Shown piece by piece: positions 31,265 to 39,887 of a stretch of 53,790 nucleotides of DNA. The notes beneath the pieces are model-generated. The model made no database searches, was not told the origin of the DNA, and worked only from the letters and a program-made list of their open reading frames with translations. Source of the stretch: JANMDU01 sp031375105 (lineage in GTDB: Bacteria; Pseudomonadota; Gammaproteobacteria; Burkholderiales; Burkholderiaceae_C); contig JANMHJ010000007.1 in assembly GCA_031375105.1 (NCBI GenBank), positions 1 to 53,790 on the forward strand, written 5' to 3'. Made by a program: the position numbers and the translations under genes. The stretch's first letter is position 1; each line of letters begins with the position of its first letter.

Positions 31265-33423
31265 GATCTTCTCCAATCGTGGTATTTTTTAAGCCAAGCA
31301 AGCACTTTGTGTGGCTGATGTGCCCGCTTCCATTCGCCTGCAACGTATTTATTCGCTTCCGCTAGAGTGGGGTAGGTGTGAATTGTTCCCAAGATTTTAT
31401 TGAGCCCCATGCCATACTTCATCGCGAGCACGTATTCCGCGAGCAGATCGCCCGCATGCACGCCGACGATGGTCACGCCCAGAATTTTGTCTTTGCCCGG
31501 CACAGTGAGCACCTTCACAAAGCCATGGGCTTCGCTGTCTGCAATGGCGCGATCCAGATCGTCAATCCCGTATTTGGTGACTTCATAAGCGATGCCTGCG
31601 GCCTTGGCTTCAGTTTCATTGAAGCCGACGCGAGCAACTTCAGGGTCAATGAAGGTCGCAGCGGGCACGATGCGGTAATCCACTTTGAATTTCTTAAACG
31701 CCCCAAACAGTGCGTTCACAGCGGCGTACCAAGCTTGATGCGCCGCCATATGGGTAAACTGATAGGGTCCGGCCACATCGCCAGCGGCATAAATGTTGGG
31801 GTAAATCGTCTCTAGATATTCATTGGTGTCCACAGTGCGTTGGGTAGGAATGCCCAGATCTTCTAATCCGTAGCCCTTCAAGCGAGCCATGCGGCCGACT
31901 GCGCAAATGATTTGGTCGTATTCAAGGCGTTTTTCTACACCGTCATGCTCCACAATCAGCGCTTTGCTGGTAGGCGACACTTCGAAGCGTAGCGCTTTGT
32001 GGTTACACAAAATCTCCACACCGTCGCTGCGCATGGATTCCATCGCATGCTGCGAGACTTCAGCATCTTCCCGAATCAAAATGCGCGGTGCCATTTCGAT
32101 CTGCATGACCTTGCTGCCCAGCCGCGCAAACGCTTGCGCGAGCTCTGAGCCGATCGGTCCGCCACCCAACACGATCAGGCGCGGCGGCACAGCATCGAGC
32201 GCAGCAAACTCATCCCAAAGCGTGTCGCTTGTCACATAGCCCGATTCTTCAATGCCCGGCAGCGGCGGCACCACAGGGCGCGCACCTGCTGCAATCACGA
32301 TGCTACGGGTGGTGAGCGTTTGTTTGCTGCCATCGTTCATGGCGATTTCTACTGTCCAAGGATTCACGATTTTTGCGTAACCTTGCAACACTTCTACGCC
32401 CAGCTCTGTGTACCGTTCCACCGAATCATGCGGTTCAATCGCCGCGATCACGGCATGCACGCGCTGCATCACCGCTTTGAAGCTGAAGGAGGGTTGCGCG
32501 TCAGACAAACCATAGTTGCTCGCATGACGCATCTGGTGCGCCAGCTTTGCGGATTTGATGATTGCCTTGCTCGGCACGCAGCCGAAATTCAAGCAATCGC
32601 CGCCCATTTTGTGCGCTTCCACCAGCGTAACTTTGGCTTTCACGGCAGCAGCAATATAGCTCGACACCAAACCACCTGCGCCACCGCCGATCACCACCAA
32701 ATTGCGGTCAAAGCTTTTGGGTTTGACGTGATTCCACTTTGCATACACCTTGCGCTTCTTGATGGTTTCGATGATCTTTTTCGCAATGATCGGGAAGATA
32801 CCGAGCAAGACAAACGAGCCCAACAAGCCCGGAGAAAGAATACCTTTGAGGGAATCAATTTTTGCCAGTTCGGTACCTGCGTTGACAAAAACGATGGTGC
32901 CCAGAAACATACCCAGTTGGCTGACCCAGTAAAAAGTCCAGGTCTTCATCTTGGTCAAACCCATCAGCAGATTGATCACGAAGAAGGGCACGAGCGGCAC
33001 CAGGCGCAGTGTGAACAAATAAAACGCGCCTTCTTTTTCTACGCCTTTGTTGATCTCGCTCATACGAGCGCCAAACTTCTTCTGCACAGATTCGCCCAAA
33101 GCAAAACGGGCGGCTAGGAAGGCGAGCGTAGCGCCAATGGTCGAGGCAAACGAGACGATGATCGTACCCATCACGAGGCCGAAAATTGCACCGCCCGCCA
33201 GTGTCAGGATAGCAGCGCCCGGCAAAGAGAGCGCTGTCACGGCGATATACAAAGCCAAGAAACCGCCAATCACCTGGGCCGGTTTTTCTTTGTACAGATC
33301 ACCAAACTGAGCCTGGCTTTGCTTGATGAAATCGAGCGTGAAGAATCTGCCCAGATCCAACGCAAAGAAGGCGATCAGCGCGGCAACAATGCCGACGATC
33401 AGGAGTAGTTTGCTTTTGTTCAT
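31261..33423 (-). CDS. VTT (TVP38/DedA-like) domain-flavin disulfide reductase fusion
   Basis: 720 residues from ATG 33423, preceded by GAGGATT. The first ~230 residues are a membrane VTT domain (ALSLPGAAILTLAGGAIFGL, TLRLVPLVPFFVINLLMGL). Then a pyridine nucleotide-disulfide oxidoreductase begins (VVIGGGAGGLVSSYIAAAV) with redox pair C-x4-C in GGDCLNFGCVPSKAI and NAD motif LIVLGGGPIGSELAQAF. The dimerisation domain follows, but the mercuric reductase C-terminal Cys pair is absent, so it is mercuric reductase-like in fold, not function. A membrane-tethered thiol or quinone reductase is the best guess. Its stop overlaps the DUF547 ATG. Confidence 0.88.
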   Translation of the reverse strand: MNKSKLLLIVGIVAALIAFFALDLGRFFTLDFIKQSQAQFGDLYKEKPAQVIGGFLALYIAVTALSLPGAAILTLAGGAIFGLVMGTIIVSFASTIGATLAFLAARFALGESVQKKFGARMSEINKGVEKEGAFYLFTLRLVPLVPFFVINLLMGLTKMKTWTFYWVSQLGMFLGTIVFVNAGTELAKIDSLKGILSPGLLGSFVLLGIFPIIAKKIIETIKKRKVYAKWNHVKPKSFDRNLVVIGGGAGGLVSSYIAAAVKAKVTLVEAHKMGGDCLNFGCVPSKAIIKSAKLAHQMRHASNYGLSDAQPSFSFKAVMQRVHAVIAAIEPHDSVERYTELGVEVLQGYAKIVNPWTVEIAMNDGSKQTLTTRSIVIAAGARPVVPPLPGIEESGYVTSDTLWDEFAALDAVPPRLIVLGGGPIGSELAQAFARLGSKVMQIEMAPRILIREDAEVSQHAMESMRSDGVEILCNHKALRFEVSPTSKALIVEHDGVEKRLEYDQIICAVGRMARLKGYGLEDLGIPTQRTVDTNEYLETIYPNIYAAGDVAGPYQFTHMAAHQAWYAAVNALFGAFKKFKVDYRIVPAATFIDPEVARVGFNETEAKAAGIAYEVTKYGIDDLDRAIADSEAHGFVKVLTVPGKDKILGVTIVGVHAGDLLAEYVLAMKYGMGLNKILGTIHTYPTLAEANKYVAGEWKRAHQPHKVLAWLKKYHDWRRS

Positions 33424-33543
33424 AAATCCTCGTTGTTGTGAGTTACGCATCAGAGCGCAATTTGGATGCAAGGATGTGTCTGTGTGACGAGTCCAGTTCT
33501 TACTAAATCTAGTCTAACAGTGTGACATATTCACGCGAAGACT

Positions 33544-34152
33544 TCATTTTTTGAGCGTCTGATACCCACCCACGATGCGTGTGAAGGTGGTGATGGCGCA
33601 AATGAAGGCGAAGGCGTAGGCTAATGGTGCAAACCAGCGAGGCCAGATGCACATAGCGATGAAAAAAAGCAAAGTTTCCGTCGCTTCGGCTAAACCGCCA
33701 AGAAAGTAAAAGGATTTATCGGGATACTCGATGCTGGTGATGCCGTGTTTGGCAGCCAAGGCAGCAAAGGCTAGGAAGCTGGATGTGGTGCCGACGAACG
33801 CCGTGAGCAATACGGCTGCAGGCAGGGCGTTGGGCTTGGGCGCGGCGAAGGCAAAGGCGAGCACGATACCTGCGTAAAACAAAAAATCCAGTGCAATATC
33901 AAGAAAACCCCCGGAGTCTGTGGCCTCGGTCAGCCGCGCCACAGCGCCGTCGAGTGCATCACAAAGTCTAGAGATGAGTATGAGGATGGCCGCTGCAAAA
34001 TATGCGTGGATTGCTATGCAAATCATAGCGATGATACCGATGCCAAAGGCAGCTAAAGTCACATGATCTGCGCGAATGCCGCGCCGCACCAAGGCGCGGG
34101 CGATGGCCTCCACAGCGGGGCGGATCAAAGGGGTGATGTGACGATCAAGCAT
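33544..34152 (-). CDS. CDP-alcohol phosphatidyltransferase family membrane protein
   Basis: 202 residues with several hydrophobic helices. The signature D-x2-DG-x2-AR-x8-G-x3-D-x3-D is complete in CDALDGAVARLTEATDSGGF then LDIALDF. Such enzymes transfer a phosphoalcohol from CDP-diacylglycerol or a related donor to make a membrane phospholipid. It heads the long minus-strand run (CDP-alcohol, VTT reductase, DUF547, DUF3047) and is divergent from glsA. Helix 3 (GIIAMICIAIHAYFAAA) aligns with the peptide encoded by the dispersed repeat, so it may derive from an old copy. Confidence 0.88.
   Translation of the reverse strand: MLDRHITPLIRPAVEAIARALVRRGIRADHVTLAAFGIGIIAMICIAIHAYFAAAILILISRLCDALDGAVARLTEATDSGGFLDIALDFLFYAGIVLAFAFAAPKPNALPAAVLLTAFVGTTSSFLAFAALAAKHGITSIEYPDKSFYFLGGLAEATETLLFFIAMCIWPRWFAPLAYAFAFICAITTFTRIVGGYQTLKK
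33991..34035 (-). repeat. Possible degenerate dispersed repeat, copy 10 (CDP-alcohol transferase gene)
   Basis: The minus strand reads ATCGCTATGATTTGCATAGC, with GCA and TTTT spaced as in copy 9. Translated it gives I-A-M-I-C-I-A-I-H-A-Y-F-A-A-A, the shared frame. It has roughly two-thirds identity to copy 9 by eye and hydrophobic bias could explain it, so this is tentative. Confidence 0.35.
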
Positions 34153-34174
34153 GGTTTGTATGAGTCGAGTCTAG

Positions 34175-34200
34175 GTACTCAGTCAAAGTACTCAGTCAGA
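34175..34200 (+). repeat. Tandem 13-bp repeat upstream of glsA
   Basis: GTACTCAGTCAAA then GTACTCAGTCAGA, with GTA starting a third unit. It ends 32 bp before the glsA ATG in the 80 bp divergent gap and could be an operator or part of the promoter region. Confidence 0.7.
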
Positions 34201-34232
34201 GTATTTGGGCAAGCCCTCGATAGAATGCGCCG

Positions 34233-35210
34233 ATGTTACAGACAAATGCCACCTCCACCGAGCAACTTCAACGACTTCAAGATATCTTAGACCGTATTGC
34301 CGAGCAGGTTCATGGGCTCTATGGGCAAGGCAAAGTGGCCTCCTATATTCCTGCTCTTGCACAGGTCTCGCCGTGTCAGTTTGGCATGGCGATTGCGTTG
34401 GTCGATGGCAGATGTGTGTCGACAGGGAATGCGCATACGCCTTTTTCTATCCAGAGTATTTCAAAGCTGTTTACCTTTGTGCTGGCGCTGAAGCTGCTTG
34501 GCGATGATGTGTGGCAGCGTTTGGGGCGCGAGCCTTCTGGCGCGGCGTTTAACTCAATGGTGCAGCTAGAAACGGAAAAGGGGATTCCGCGCAACCCATT
34601 CATCAACGCTGGTGCATTGGTGATCACAGACATGCTCACCACAAGATACGCGCATTTGGATATTGCACTTTTGGGCGCTCTTCGCCGTTTGAGCGACAGC
34701 CCTGATTTGAATTGGGACATGCAAACCGCCAAATCTGAGCGTGACACTGCGGATCGGAATATGGCCATGGCCTATTTCATGAAGAGCTATGGGAATTTTG
34801 TGAATCCACCAGAGCTGGTGTTAGACAACTATTGCCGCCAATGTGCGATTGAAATGAGCTGCGCTCAGTTGGCACAAGCCACCATGTTTTTAGCTAATGG
34901 TGGCTTGGACATTGCTGGCCAAGGCGCTTTGAGCCAGCAACATTCAGGTGAGCAATTTTTAAGCGCCGATGCTGCTCGCCGCGTTAATGCATTGCTGCTC
35001 ACCTGCGGCGCATACGATGCAGCCGGCGACTTTGCCTACCGTATTGGGCTACCCGTTAAAACAGGCGTTGGCGGCGGCATTGTGGCCATCGTGCCCGGTG
35101 TGGGCACCGTGGCGGTGTGGGGGCCAGAGCTAGATACCAAAGGCAACTCGGTGCTGGGCGCATTTGCACTGGAGCAATTGGTGCAAAAAACGGGGTGGAG
35201 TCACGACTAG
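34233..35210 (+). CDS. glsA: Glutaminase A
   Basis: 325 residues. A serine-dependent beta-lactamase-like fold with S-x-x-K at Ser75/Lys78 in FSIQSISKLF. Further family marks are GIPRNPFINAGALVITDML, the Tyr-containing FMKSYGNF and GLPVKTGVGGGIVAIVPG. It hydrolyses glutamine to glutamate and ammonia. It has tandem 13-bp repeats before the start and converges on the ATPase gene 11 bp away. It is functionally opposite to glnA in the window, but the genes are far apart and no shared regulation is visible. No NtrC site was seen upstream. Confidence 0.95.
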   Translation: MLQTNATSTEQLQRLQDILDRIAEQVHGLYGQGKVASYIPALAQVSPCQFGMAIALVDGRCVSTGNAHTPFSIQSISKLFTFVLALKLLGDDVWQRLGREPSGAAFNSMVQLETEKGIPRNPFINAGALVITDMLTTRYAHLDIALLGALRRLSDSPDLNWDMQTAKSERDTADRNMAMAYFMKSYGNFVNPPELVLDNYCRQCAIEMSCAQLAQATMFLANGGLDIAGQGALSQQHSGEQFLSADAARRVNALLLTCGAYDAAGDFAYRIGLPVKTGVGGGIVAIVPGVGTVAVWGPELDTKGNSVLGAFALEQLVQKTGWSHD

Positions 35211-35221
35211 TTTGGGTTGCG

Positions 35222-35878
35222 CTATTGCGCTGGTGTAACTCCAGTGAAAGAGGCGAAATCAATCACGGCGGATGCGTCGGCAATATCCGCCGCATCATGC
35301 GTCACGAGCAAAGTGGGCAATTGCAAGCGGCGCACGTGCGAAAAGACAAATTGGCGAAATTGCTCGCGCAGCGCGACATCGAGCTTGGAGAAAGGCTCAT
35401 CCAGCAGCAAGGCCTGCGGTTCGCTCAGCAAGGTGCGCATCAGCGAGACGCGGGCGCGTTGCCCGCCTGAGAGCGTGAGCGGGTCGCGTTCGGCCATGGC
35501 CTCAAAGCCGATCTCGGCCAAGGCGGCATCGGCTTGCATTGCGCGCTTGGCGGCTGTGCCTGGCGGCGCGGCAAAGAGCAGATTTTCGCGCACGCTCATG
35601 TGGGCGAAGAGCAAATCGTCTTGAAACAAGAGGCCAATGCGGCGCTGGCTGGTGGGCAGCTGATCCACGCGCCGCCCGGCCAGTTCCACATGGATATCCG
35701 CTTGCAGGCCGGGCAGCGGTAGCCCAGCTATCGCAGCCAGCAAGCTGGATTTGCCGCAGCCGCTGGGGCCCATCAGCGTGGTGATGCTGCCAGTAGGGCA
35801 ATCAAGCACCAAGCCTTTCACCAGCACACGCTGAGCAGAGCCCGTGCCCACGCTCAATTGCTTCACATCAATTTTCAT
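35222..35878 (-). CDS. ynjD: ABC transporter ATPase, YnjD-like
   Basis: 218 residues from ATG 35878, which overlaps the permease stop by ATGA. It has Walker A TLMGPSGCGKSSLL, signature LTLSGGQRARVSL and Walker B ALLLDEPFSKLD, with the H-loop in LLVTHDAADIADA. Its size and gene order (binding protein, two-domain permease, ATPase) match the YnjBCD system of Escherichia coli. The transported substrate is not known with confidence; it resembles iron and thiamine importers. It ends the operon and converges with glsA. Confidence 0.85.
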   Translation of the reverse strand: MKIDVKQLSVGTGSAQRVLVKGLVLDCPTGSITTLMGPSGCGKSSLLAAIAGLPLPGLQADIHVELAGRRVDQLPTSQRRIGLLFQDDLLFAHMSVRENLLFAAPPGTAAKRAMQADAALAEIGFEAMAERDPLTLSGGQRARVSLMRTLLSEPQALLLDEPFSKLDVALREQFRQFVFSHVRRLQLPTLLVTHDAADIADASAVIDFASFTGVTPAQ

Positions 35879-37563
35879 GGCTTCAAGTGTAGAGCTTTGA
35901 TGTTGGCGACCGGCCAGCTGCGGGGCTTGCCCAGCCAAGCAGCCAAGCCAAACGCCAGCGCTGGTAGCAGCCATTGCAACCATGCGAAGGCTGCCACCAG
36001 CGAACGCTGGCCGCCGGAAGACAGCGTCACAGCCTCGGTGGTCACGGTCACGATGCGGCCTTCGCCGATGTAAAGTGTCGGCAAAAACTGCGCCACACTC
36101 ACGGCAAATCCCGCCGCCGCCGTGCTCCACAGGCTTTGCCGCAGCAGTGGCCACTTTACCTGCGTGAGATACACCCAGCGGCTTTTGCCCAAGGTCGCCG
36201 CAAGGTGTGCATAGCGAGCATCAAAGCCCAAATAAGCCGGGCTGAGCGCGATCAGCGTGTAAGGCAATACAGCCAGCAGATGCGCTAACAACACCCCCGC
36301 CCACGAGCCAGTGAGCCCACCCGCGAGCGCGAGGCGATGAATGCCCACCACCCACAACACGCCGGGCAACAGTAAAGGCAAATACAGCAAACGGCGCATG
36401 GCGGCATCCCACTTAGGCGGGCTGAATTCCAGCCAAGCCACAGCCCAGATCAAAGCGAGCGCAGAGCTACTGGCTGCGAGCAAAGCTGTCATCCAAACAC
36501 TCTGGCCGCTGCGCATCACAGAGCCCCAAGCCTCCCAGCTCAAACTCTGTGGTACCAACGCCGGAAAAGGCCAGACGCCCGCCACACTACCCACAGCCAA
36601 GGCTAACAAGACGCTGGCATACAGCAGCACCACAAAGCCCCAAGCGATGCGGCCTGCATTCCAAGGCTGCGGCAGGGCTTCTTTGCTGCGCCGCCCGGTT
36701 TGCCTTTGACCCCATAAGCCGCGAAGACGGGTCGTAAACTTCTCGCGCAGCAAGATCAAGCCAGCCGATAGCGCCACCACGGCCGTGAGCAACCAACCCG
36801 CCGCCGCGCCAGTCGCATTCGTTGCCTCGTCACTGTCTTGCAGCCACTGCCAAGCGCGCACCGAGAGTGTGGCGGGACTGCCTGGCCCAGCAATCAAGGC
36901 GGCATCGACCACCGTGAGGCTGTAGGCCAACACAGCCAACAGAGGCCACAGCAATCTCGTAGAGAGCTGCGGCCAGAGTACGCGCCAGAAGGATTGATCT
37001 GCGCTGTAGCCCAGTGTCTGCGCGGCCCAAGCCTCGCGCTGCCAGCGAGCGCCGGTGTCATCGCGCTGCAATTGCGTGGCGGCTGCCCACAGCAGAAACG
37101 GCACTTCTTTGAGTACCAACATGGCAATCAGGCCAAGGCCAAACGTGTCTTGCGAGGTGGCAACCTGCGGAGGCAGCGAGAAGCCTGTGAGCCAAGGAGA
37201 AATGGCTCGCAGAATCCAACCACTGGGTGCGATCAAAAACACCAGCCCCACAGCAAAAGCGGCATGCGGCGTGGCGAGCAAAGGCGAGAGGCTGCGCACC
37301 AGCTTGTTCCACCAAGGCTTGCCAAACGCTTGCGAGAGCAGCCAAGCGCTGAGCCACCAAGTCAGCAGGCTAGAGGCCAAACCTGTCCAGAGCGTCATGC
37401 CAATGGCTCGCAGCAAGCCAGGTGCTTCCCACAGCGTGTTCCAAGCATCAAATCGGCTTGCAGCCGTTATAGAGTATGCGCAAACAGCTATCAAAATAAT
37501 AGCGAACGGCGCTGCCAATGCAGCGCTTGCCAAGCGCGATGAGAGGGAGTCAGAGGCTGTCAT
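35875..37563 (-). CDS. ynjC: ABC transporter two-domain permease, YnjC-like
   Basis: 562 residues with about 11-12 hydrophobic helices in two permease halves. The first docking region includes REAWAAQTLGYSADQSFWRV and the second ARYAHLAATLGKSRWVYLTQV; both show the EAA-type A-x-T-L-G pattern. It belongs to the ThiP/FbpB-like permeases. Notably the first transmembrane segment (FAIILIAVCAYSITAAS) is encoded by a dispersed repeat. It is 29 bp after the binding protein gene and overlaps the ATPase gene. The function is inferred from gene order. Confidence 0.87.
   Translation of the reverse strand: MTASDSLSSRLASAALAAPFAIILIAVCAYSITAASRFDAWNTLWEAPGLLRAIGMTLWTGLASSLLTWWLSAWLLSQAFGKPWWNKLVRSLSPLLATPHAAFAVGLVFLIAPSGWILRAISPWLTGFSLPPQVATSQDTFGLGLIAMLVLKEVPFLLWAAATQLQRDDTGARWQREAWAAQTLGYSADQSFWRVLWPQLSTRLLWPLLAVLAYSLTVVDAALIAGPGSPATLSVRAWQWLQDSDEATNATGAAAGWLLTAVVALSAGLILLREKFTTRLRGLWGQRQTGRRSKEALPQPWNAGRIAWGFVVLLYASVLLALAVGSVAGVWPFPALVPQSLSWEAWGSVMRSGQSVWMTALLAASSSALALIWAVAWLEFSPPKWDAAMRRLLYLPLLLPGVLWVVGIHRLALAGGLTGSWAGVLLAHLLAVLPYTLIALSPAYLGFDARYAHLAATLGKSRWVYLTQVKWPLLRQSLWSTAAAGFAVSVAQFLPTLYIGEGRIVTVTTEAVTLSSGGQRSLVAAFAWLQWLLPALAFGLAAWLGKPRSWPVANIKALHLKP
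37463..37514 (-). repeat. Dispersed palindromic repeat, copy 11 (first helix of permease)
   Basis: GCAGCCGTTATAGAGTATGC, GCAAACAGCTATCAA, then AATAATAGCGAACGGC. In the minus-strand gene frame it encodes F-A-I-I-L-I-A-V-C-A-Y-S-I-T-A-A, near residue 20, the first membrane helix. Same frame as copies 1, 3, 6, 9 and 12. Confidence 0.87.
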
Positions 37564-37592
37564 CGCGCCGTATCATGCGCAATTCAACACAC

Positions 37593-38804
37593 TTAAGCCC
37601 CATACCGCTTTAGCCACTCTTTCTCGATCGGATCGACCCAGCTGCCATGCGGCTCGGGGATCACCGGCGCGAAGCGCTCGACTTGGCCGGGGGCTTTTGC
37701 AGCATTGAAGAGCGCGGCATCTTGTGCGCTCATCTTCGCGGGGGAAAGCACAGTTGGGTCTCCCCAAATCTTGATGTCGCCTTTGCGTGCTTGCGCGGCT
37801 GGCGAAAGCAGGAAGTTGGCCACGAGCTGAGCACCTTCCTTGACCTTGCTGTTGAACGGAATCGCCAGAAAATGCGTATTCCCAATCGTGCCGCTGTCAA
37901 ACTGATAGCTGGCCACACTAGCTGGCAAGCGGCCAGCAGCGATTTCGTTGGCTGCTTCGTTGGGGTTGAAGGTCAACGACAAGCTGAGCTCGCCGTCCAT
38001 CATCATCTGACGCACGGCTGCTGGGTTGGCTGGAAATTGCTTGCCATTGCGCCACAAATGTGGGTGCAGGGCATCGAGGTGTTTCCAAAGCGGCTCGGCA
38101 ATTTTGGCAAATGCTGTTGCGTCAAATGGCTTGTAGAACGCGGCGCGGTCTGCGGCGGGCGTGAGATCCATCAGCGTTTGCTTGAGGAAGGTCGTACCAA
38201 GAAACTGCGGCGGCTTTGGATAGGTCACGCGGCCGGGGTTGGCTTTGGCAAAGTCGAGCAAGGCGGCTGTAGAGCGTGGAGGATTGGGCGTTTTGGCGCG
38301 GTCTGCAAAAAACGTCAATTGCGCCATGCCCCACGGTGCTTCCAAGCCTTGCACAGGCTCGGCAAAATCAATGCGCGTGGTGGGTTTGCCCTCTACGTCC
38401 ACAAAGCGAAAGCTGGGCAAGCTTTCCGCCCAAGGGCCAAACAGCATCGCTTCGCGTTTCATCGCGAGGAAGTTTTCGCCATTGATCCAGATCAGATCCA
38501 CCGAGCCATCTGCATTGCGGCCAGCCGCTTTTTCATTGCGCACGCGCTTGACCACATCGGCGGTGTCGGTCACTTTGACGTGTTCGAGCTTCACGCCAAA
38601 ATCACGCAGCACTTGTTCGCCTGCCCAAGCCAAATAGGCGTTGATGCGCTCACTGCCGCCCCATGCATTGAACACCACAGTTTGGCCGCGCGCTTTTTTC
38701 TCAATCTCTGACCAGTTGGATTGACCAAAGCTGAGCTGAGCAAGCGGTAGCAAGGCAGTACCTAGGAGGGTATTGCGGGAAAATTGGCGGCGATTGAAGG
38801 TCAT
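37593..38804 (-). CDS. ynjB: ABC transporter binding protein, YnjB-like
   Basis: 403 residues. The N-terminus has a twin-Arg (NRRQFSRNTLLGTALLPLAQ), suggesting Tat export. The mature protein begins QSNWSEIEKKARGQTVVFNAWGG; the WGG, LIWINGENF and APWGMAQLTFF stretches are typical of YnjB-like proteins. It captures the substrate for the YnjC/YnjD transporter. The ligand is unknown. It is the first gene of the ynjBCD operon; the ATG at 38804 has no strong Shine-Dalgarno. The gap to the nucleoside hydrolase gene is 68 bp and may hold its promoter. Confidence 0.87.
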   Translation of the reverse strand: MTFNRRQFSRNTLLGTALLPLAQLSFGQSNWSEIEKKARGQTVVFNAWGGSERINAYLAWAGEQVLRDFGVKLEHVKVTDTADVVKRVRNEKAAGRNADGSVDLIWINGENFLAMKREAMLFGPWAESLPSFRFVDVEGKPTTRIDFAEPVQGLEAPWGMAQLTFFADRAKTPNPPRSTAALLDFAKANPGRVTYPKPPQFLGTTFLKQTLMDLTPAADRAAFYKPFDATAFAKIAEPLWKHLDALHPHLWRNGKQFPANPAAVRQMMMDGELSLSLTFNPNEAANEIAAGRLPASVASYQFDSGTIGNTHFLAIPFNSKVKEGAQLVANFLLSPAAQARKGDIKIWGDPTVLSPAKMSAQDAALFNAAKAPGQVERFAPVIPEPHGSWVDPIEKEWLKRYGA

Positions 38805-38872
38805 AGCGGGTCAGATCCGAAGTTAAAAAGTTTGTCGTAGTAACAAAGTAGTCGTGTAAACAGGCGGCCATC

Positions 38873-39877
38873 TTACGCGCTGGCTTTAGCCAAGCAGGAA
38901 AAAAGATCGTTAAAAATCGCATCGCGCTGCACCGCATAGGCTTCGCGCATCGGATGCGCATTTGGTTGCTTTTGCCAGCGAAGGTCGTCGACCAAAGTCG
39001 GGGTTGGCACCAAATCACTGGGCACCCAATCGGGGTTGAGCAACCAAGCGATGTTGATCAAATCCCAAATCACCCAGCTGTGCGCGGCAGCAGCAGGGCG
39101 GCCTGTGATGGCCCACAGCGGATTGTCGGCAAACAATTCGTGTAAATAGCTGCCAATAGCGCCATGTGGTTTCACATAGCGCTCCACCTCGGCCAAAGAC
39201 AAGCGAAGTTGCGCACCCACGTGATAGCCCGGCAAATAAACCAAGGGCACGCCGCTGTCGTACAGCCATTGGCTGGCCAACACATCTTGCTCTAGGTTGA
39301 AAGACTGGTTCACATGCGGCGCATGCGAAGGGAAGGCGCTCGTCCAGACCACCACAATCTTGTGCATGATCTCTGGCGCGAGCAGTATTGCGCTGGCCAC
39401 ATTGGTTGCGCAGCCTAGGGCAACGACATACAGCGGTTCATCTTGCGGCATGCTCAGCGCTGTAGTAATCAAATGCTCGGTGGCCTCGCTTTGAATCGGC
39501 TGCGAGAGTGAAGAGAGATAGATTGGGCTTCCCTTGCAGGGTTGAGGCGCATTGGGTTGACCAAGCAATGCTTGCACCTTCAAAATTTCATCGAAACTGC
39601 GCTCCATACCGACTTTGGGCGAATTGAATGGTGCAGCATCTTGGCTGGCTTGGGGATACAAAGCACGCCGATGCGCAAAGGAAAACGGCGTAGCGTAAAT
39701 GCCGCGCACCTTCAGCCGATCAGGGCGAAGCAAAGCCCAAGCTAAGGCAAACTGATCGTCAATCTCGTTGGCTGCATCGGTGTCAATCACCAGCTGCACA
39801 GACCTACTGGGCGGGCGCAGGCGCTGCGCATACTTTTCTGCACTCATCGCAGGATGGATCGGTTGGGGTGCGCTCAT
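38873..39877 (-). CDS. Inosine-uridine-type nucleoside hydrolase
   Basis: 334 residues from ATG 39877; a start at 39934 would overlap the next gene. The calcium-binding IUNH motif is VIDTDAANEIDDQFAL (around residues 30-43), near the start as expected. A second conserved region is EPLYVVALGCATNVASAILL. Such enzymes cleave N-ribosides to base and ribose. It lacks a signal peptide. It lies in one direction with the fused transferase and APH-like gene and just before ynjBCD. These genes may form an operon, but I see no shared pathway. Confidence 0.86.
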   Translation of the reverse strand: MSAPQPIHPAMSAEKYAQRLRPPSRSVQLVIDTDAANEIDDQFALAWALLRPDRLKVRGIYATPFSFAHRRALYPQASQDAAPFNSPKVGMERSFDEILKVQALLGQPNAPQPCKGSPIYLSSLSQPIQSEATEHLITTALSMPQDEPLYVVALGCATNVASAILLAPEIMHKIVVVWTSAFPSHAPHVNQSFNLEQDVLASQWLYDSGVPLVYLPGYHVGAQLRLSLAEVERYVKPHGAIGSYLHELFADNPLWAITGRPAAAAHSWVIWDLINIAWLLNPDWVPSDLVPTPTLVDDLRWQKQPNAHPMREAYAVQRDAIFNDLFSCLAKASA

Positions 39878-39887
39878 GGCTTGTCTT

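Noticed and set aside
31261..33423. Mercuric reductase (merA)
   Set aside because: The fold is similar but there is no N-terminal HMA domain, no C-terminal Cys pair and no mer genes; a VTT domain is fused instead.
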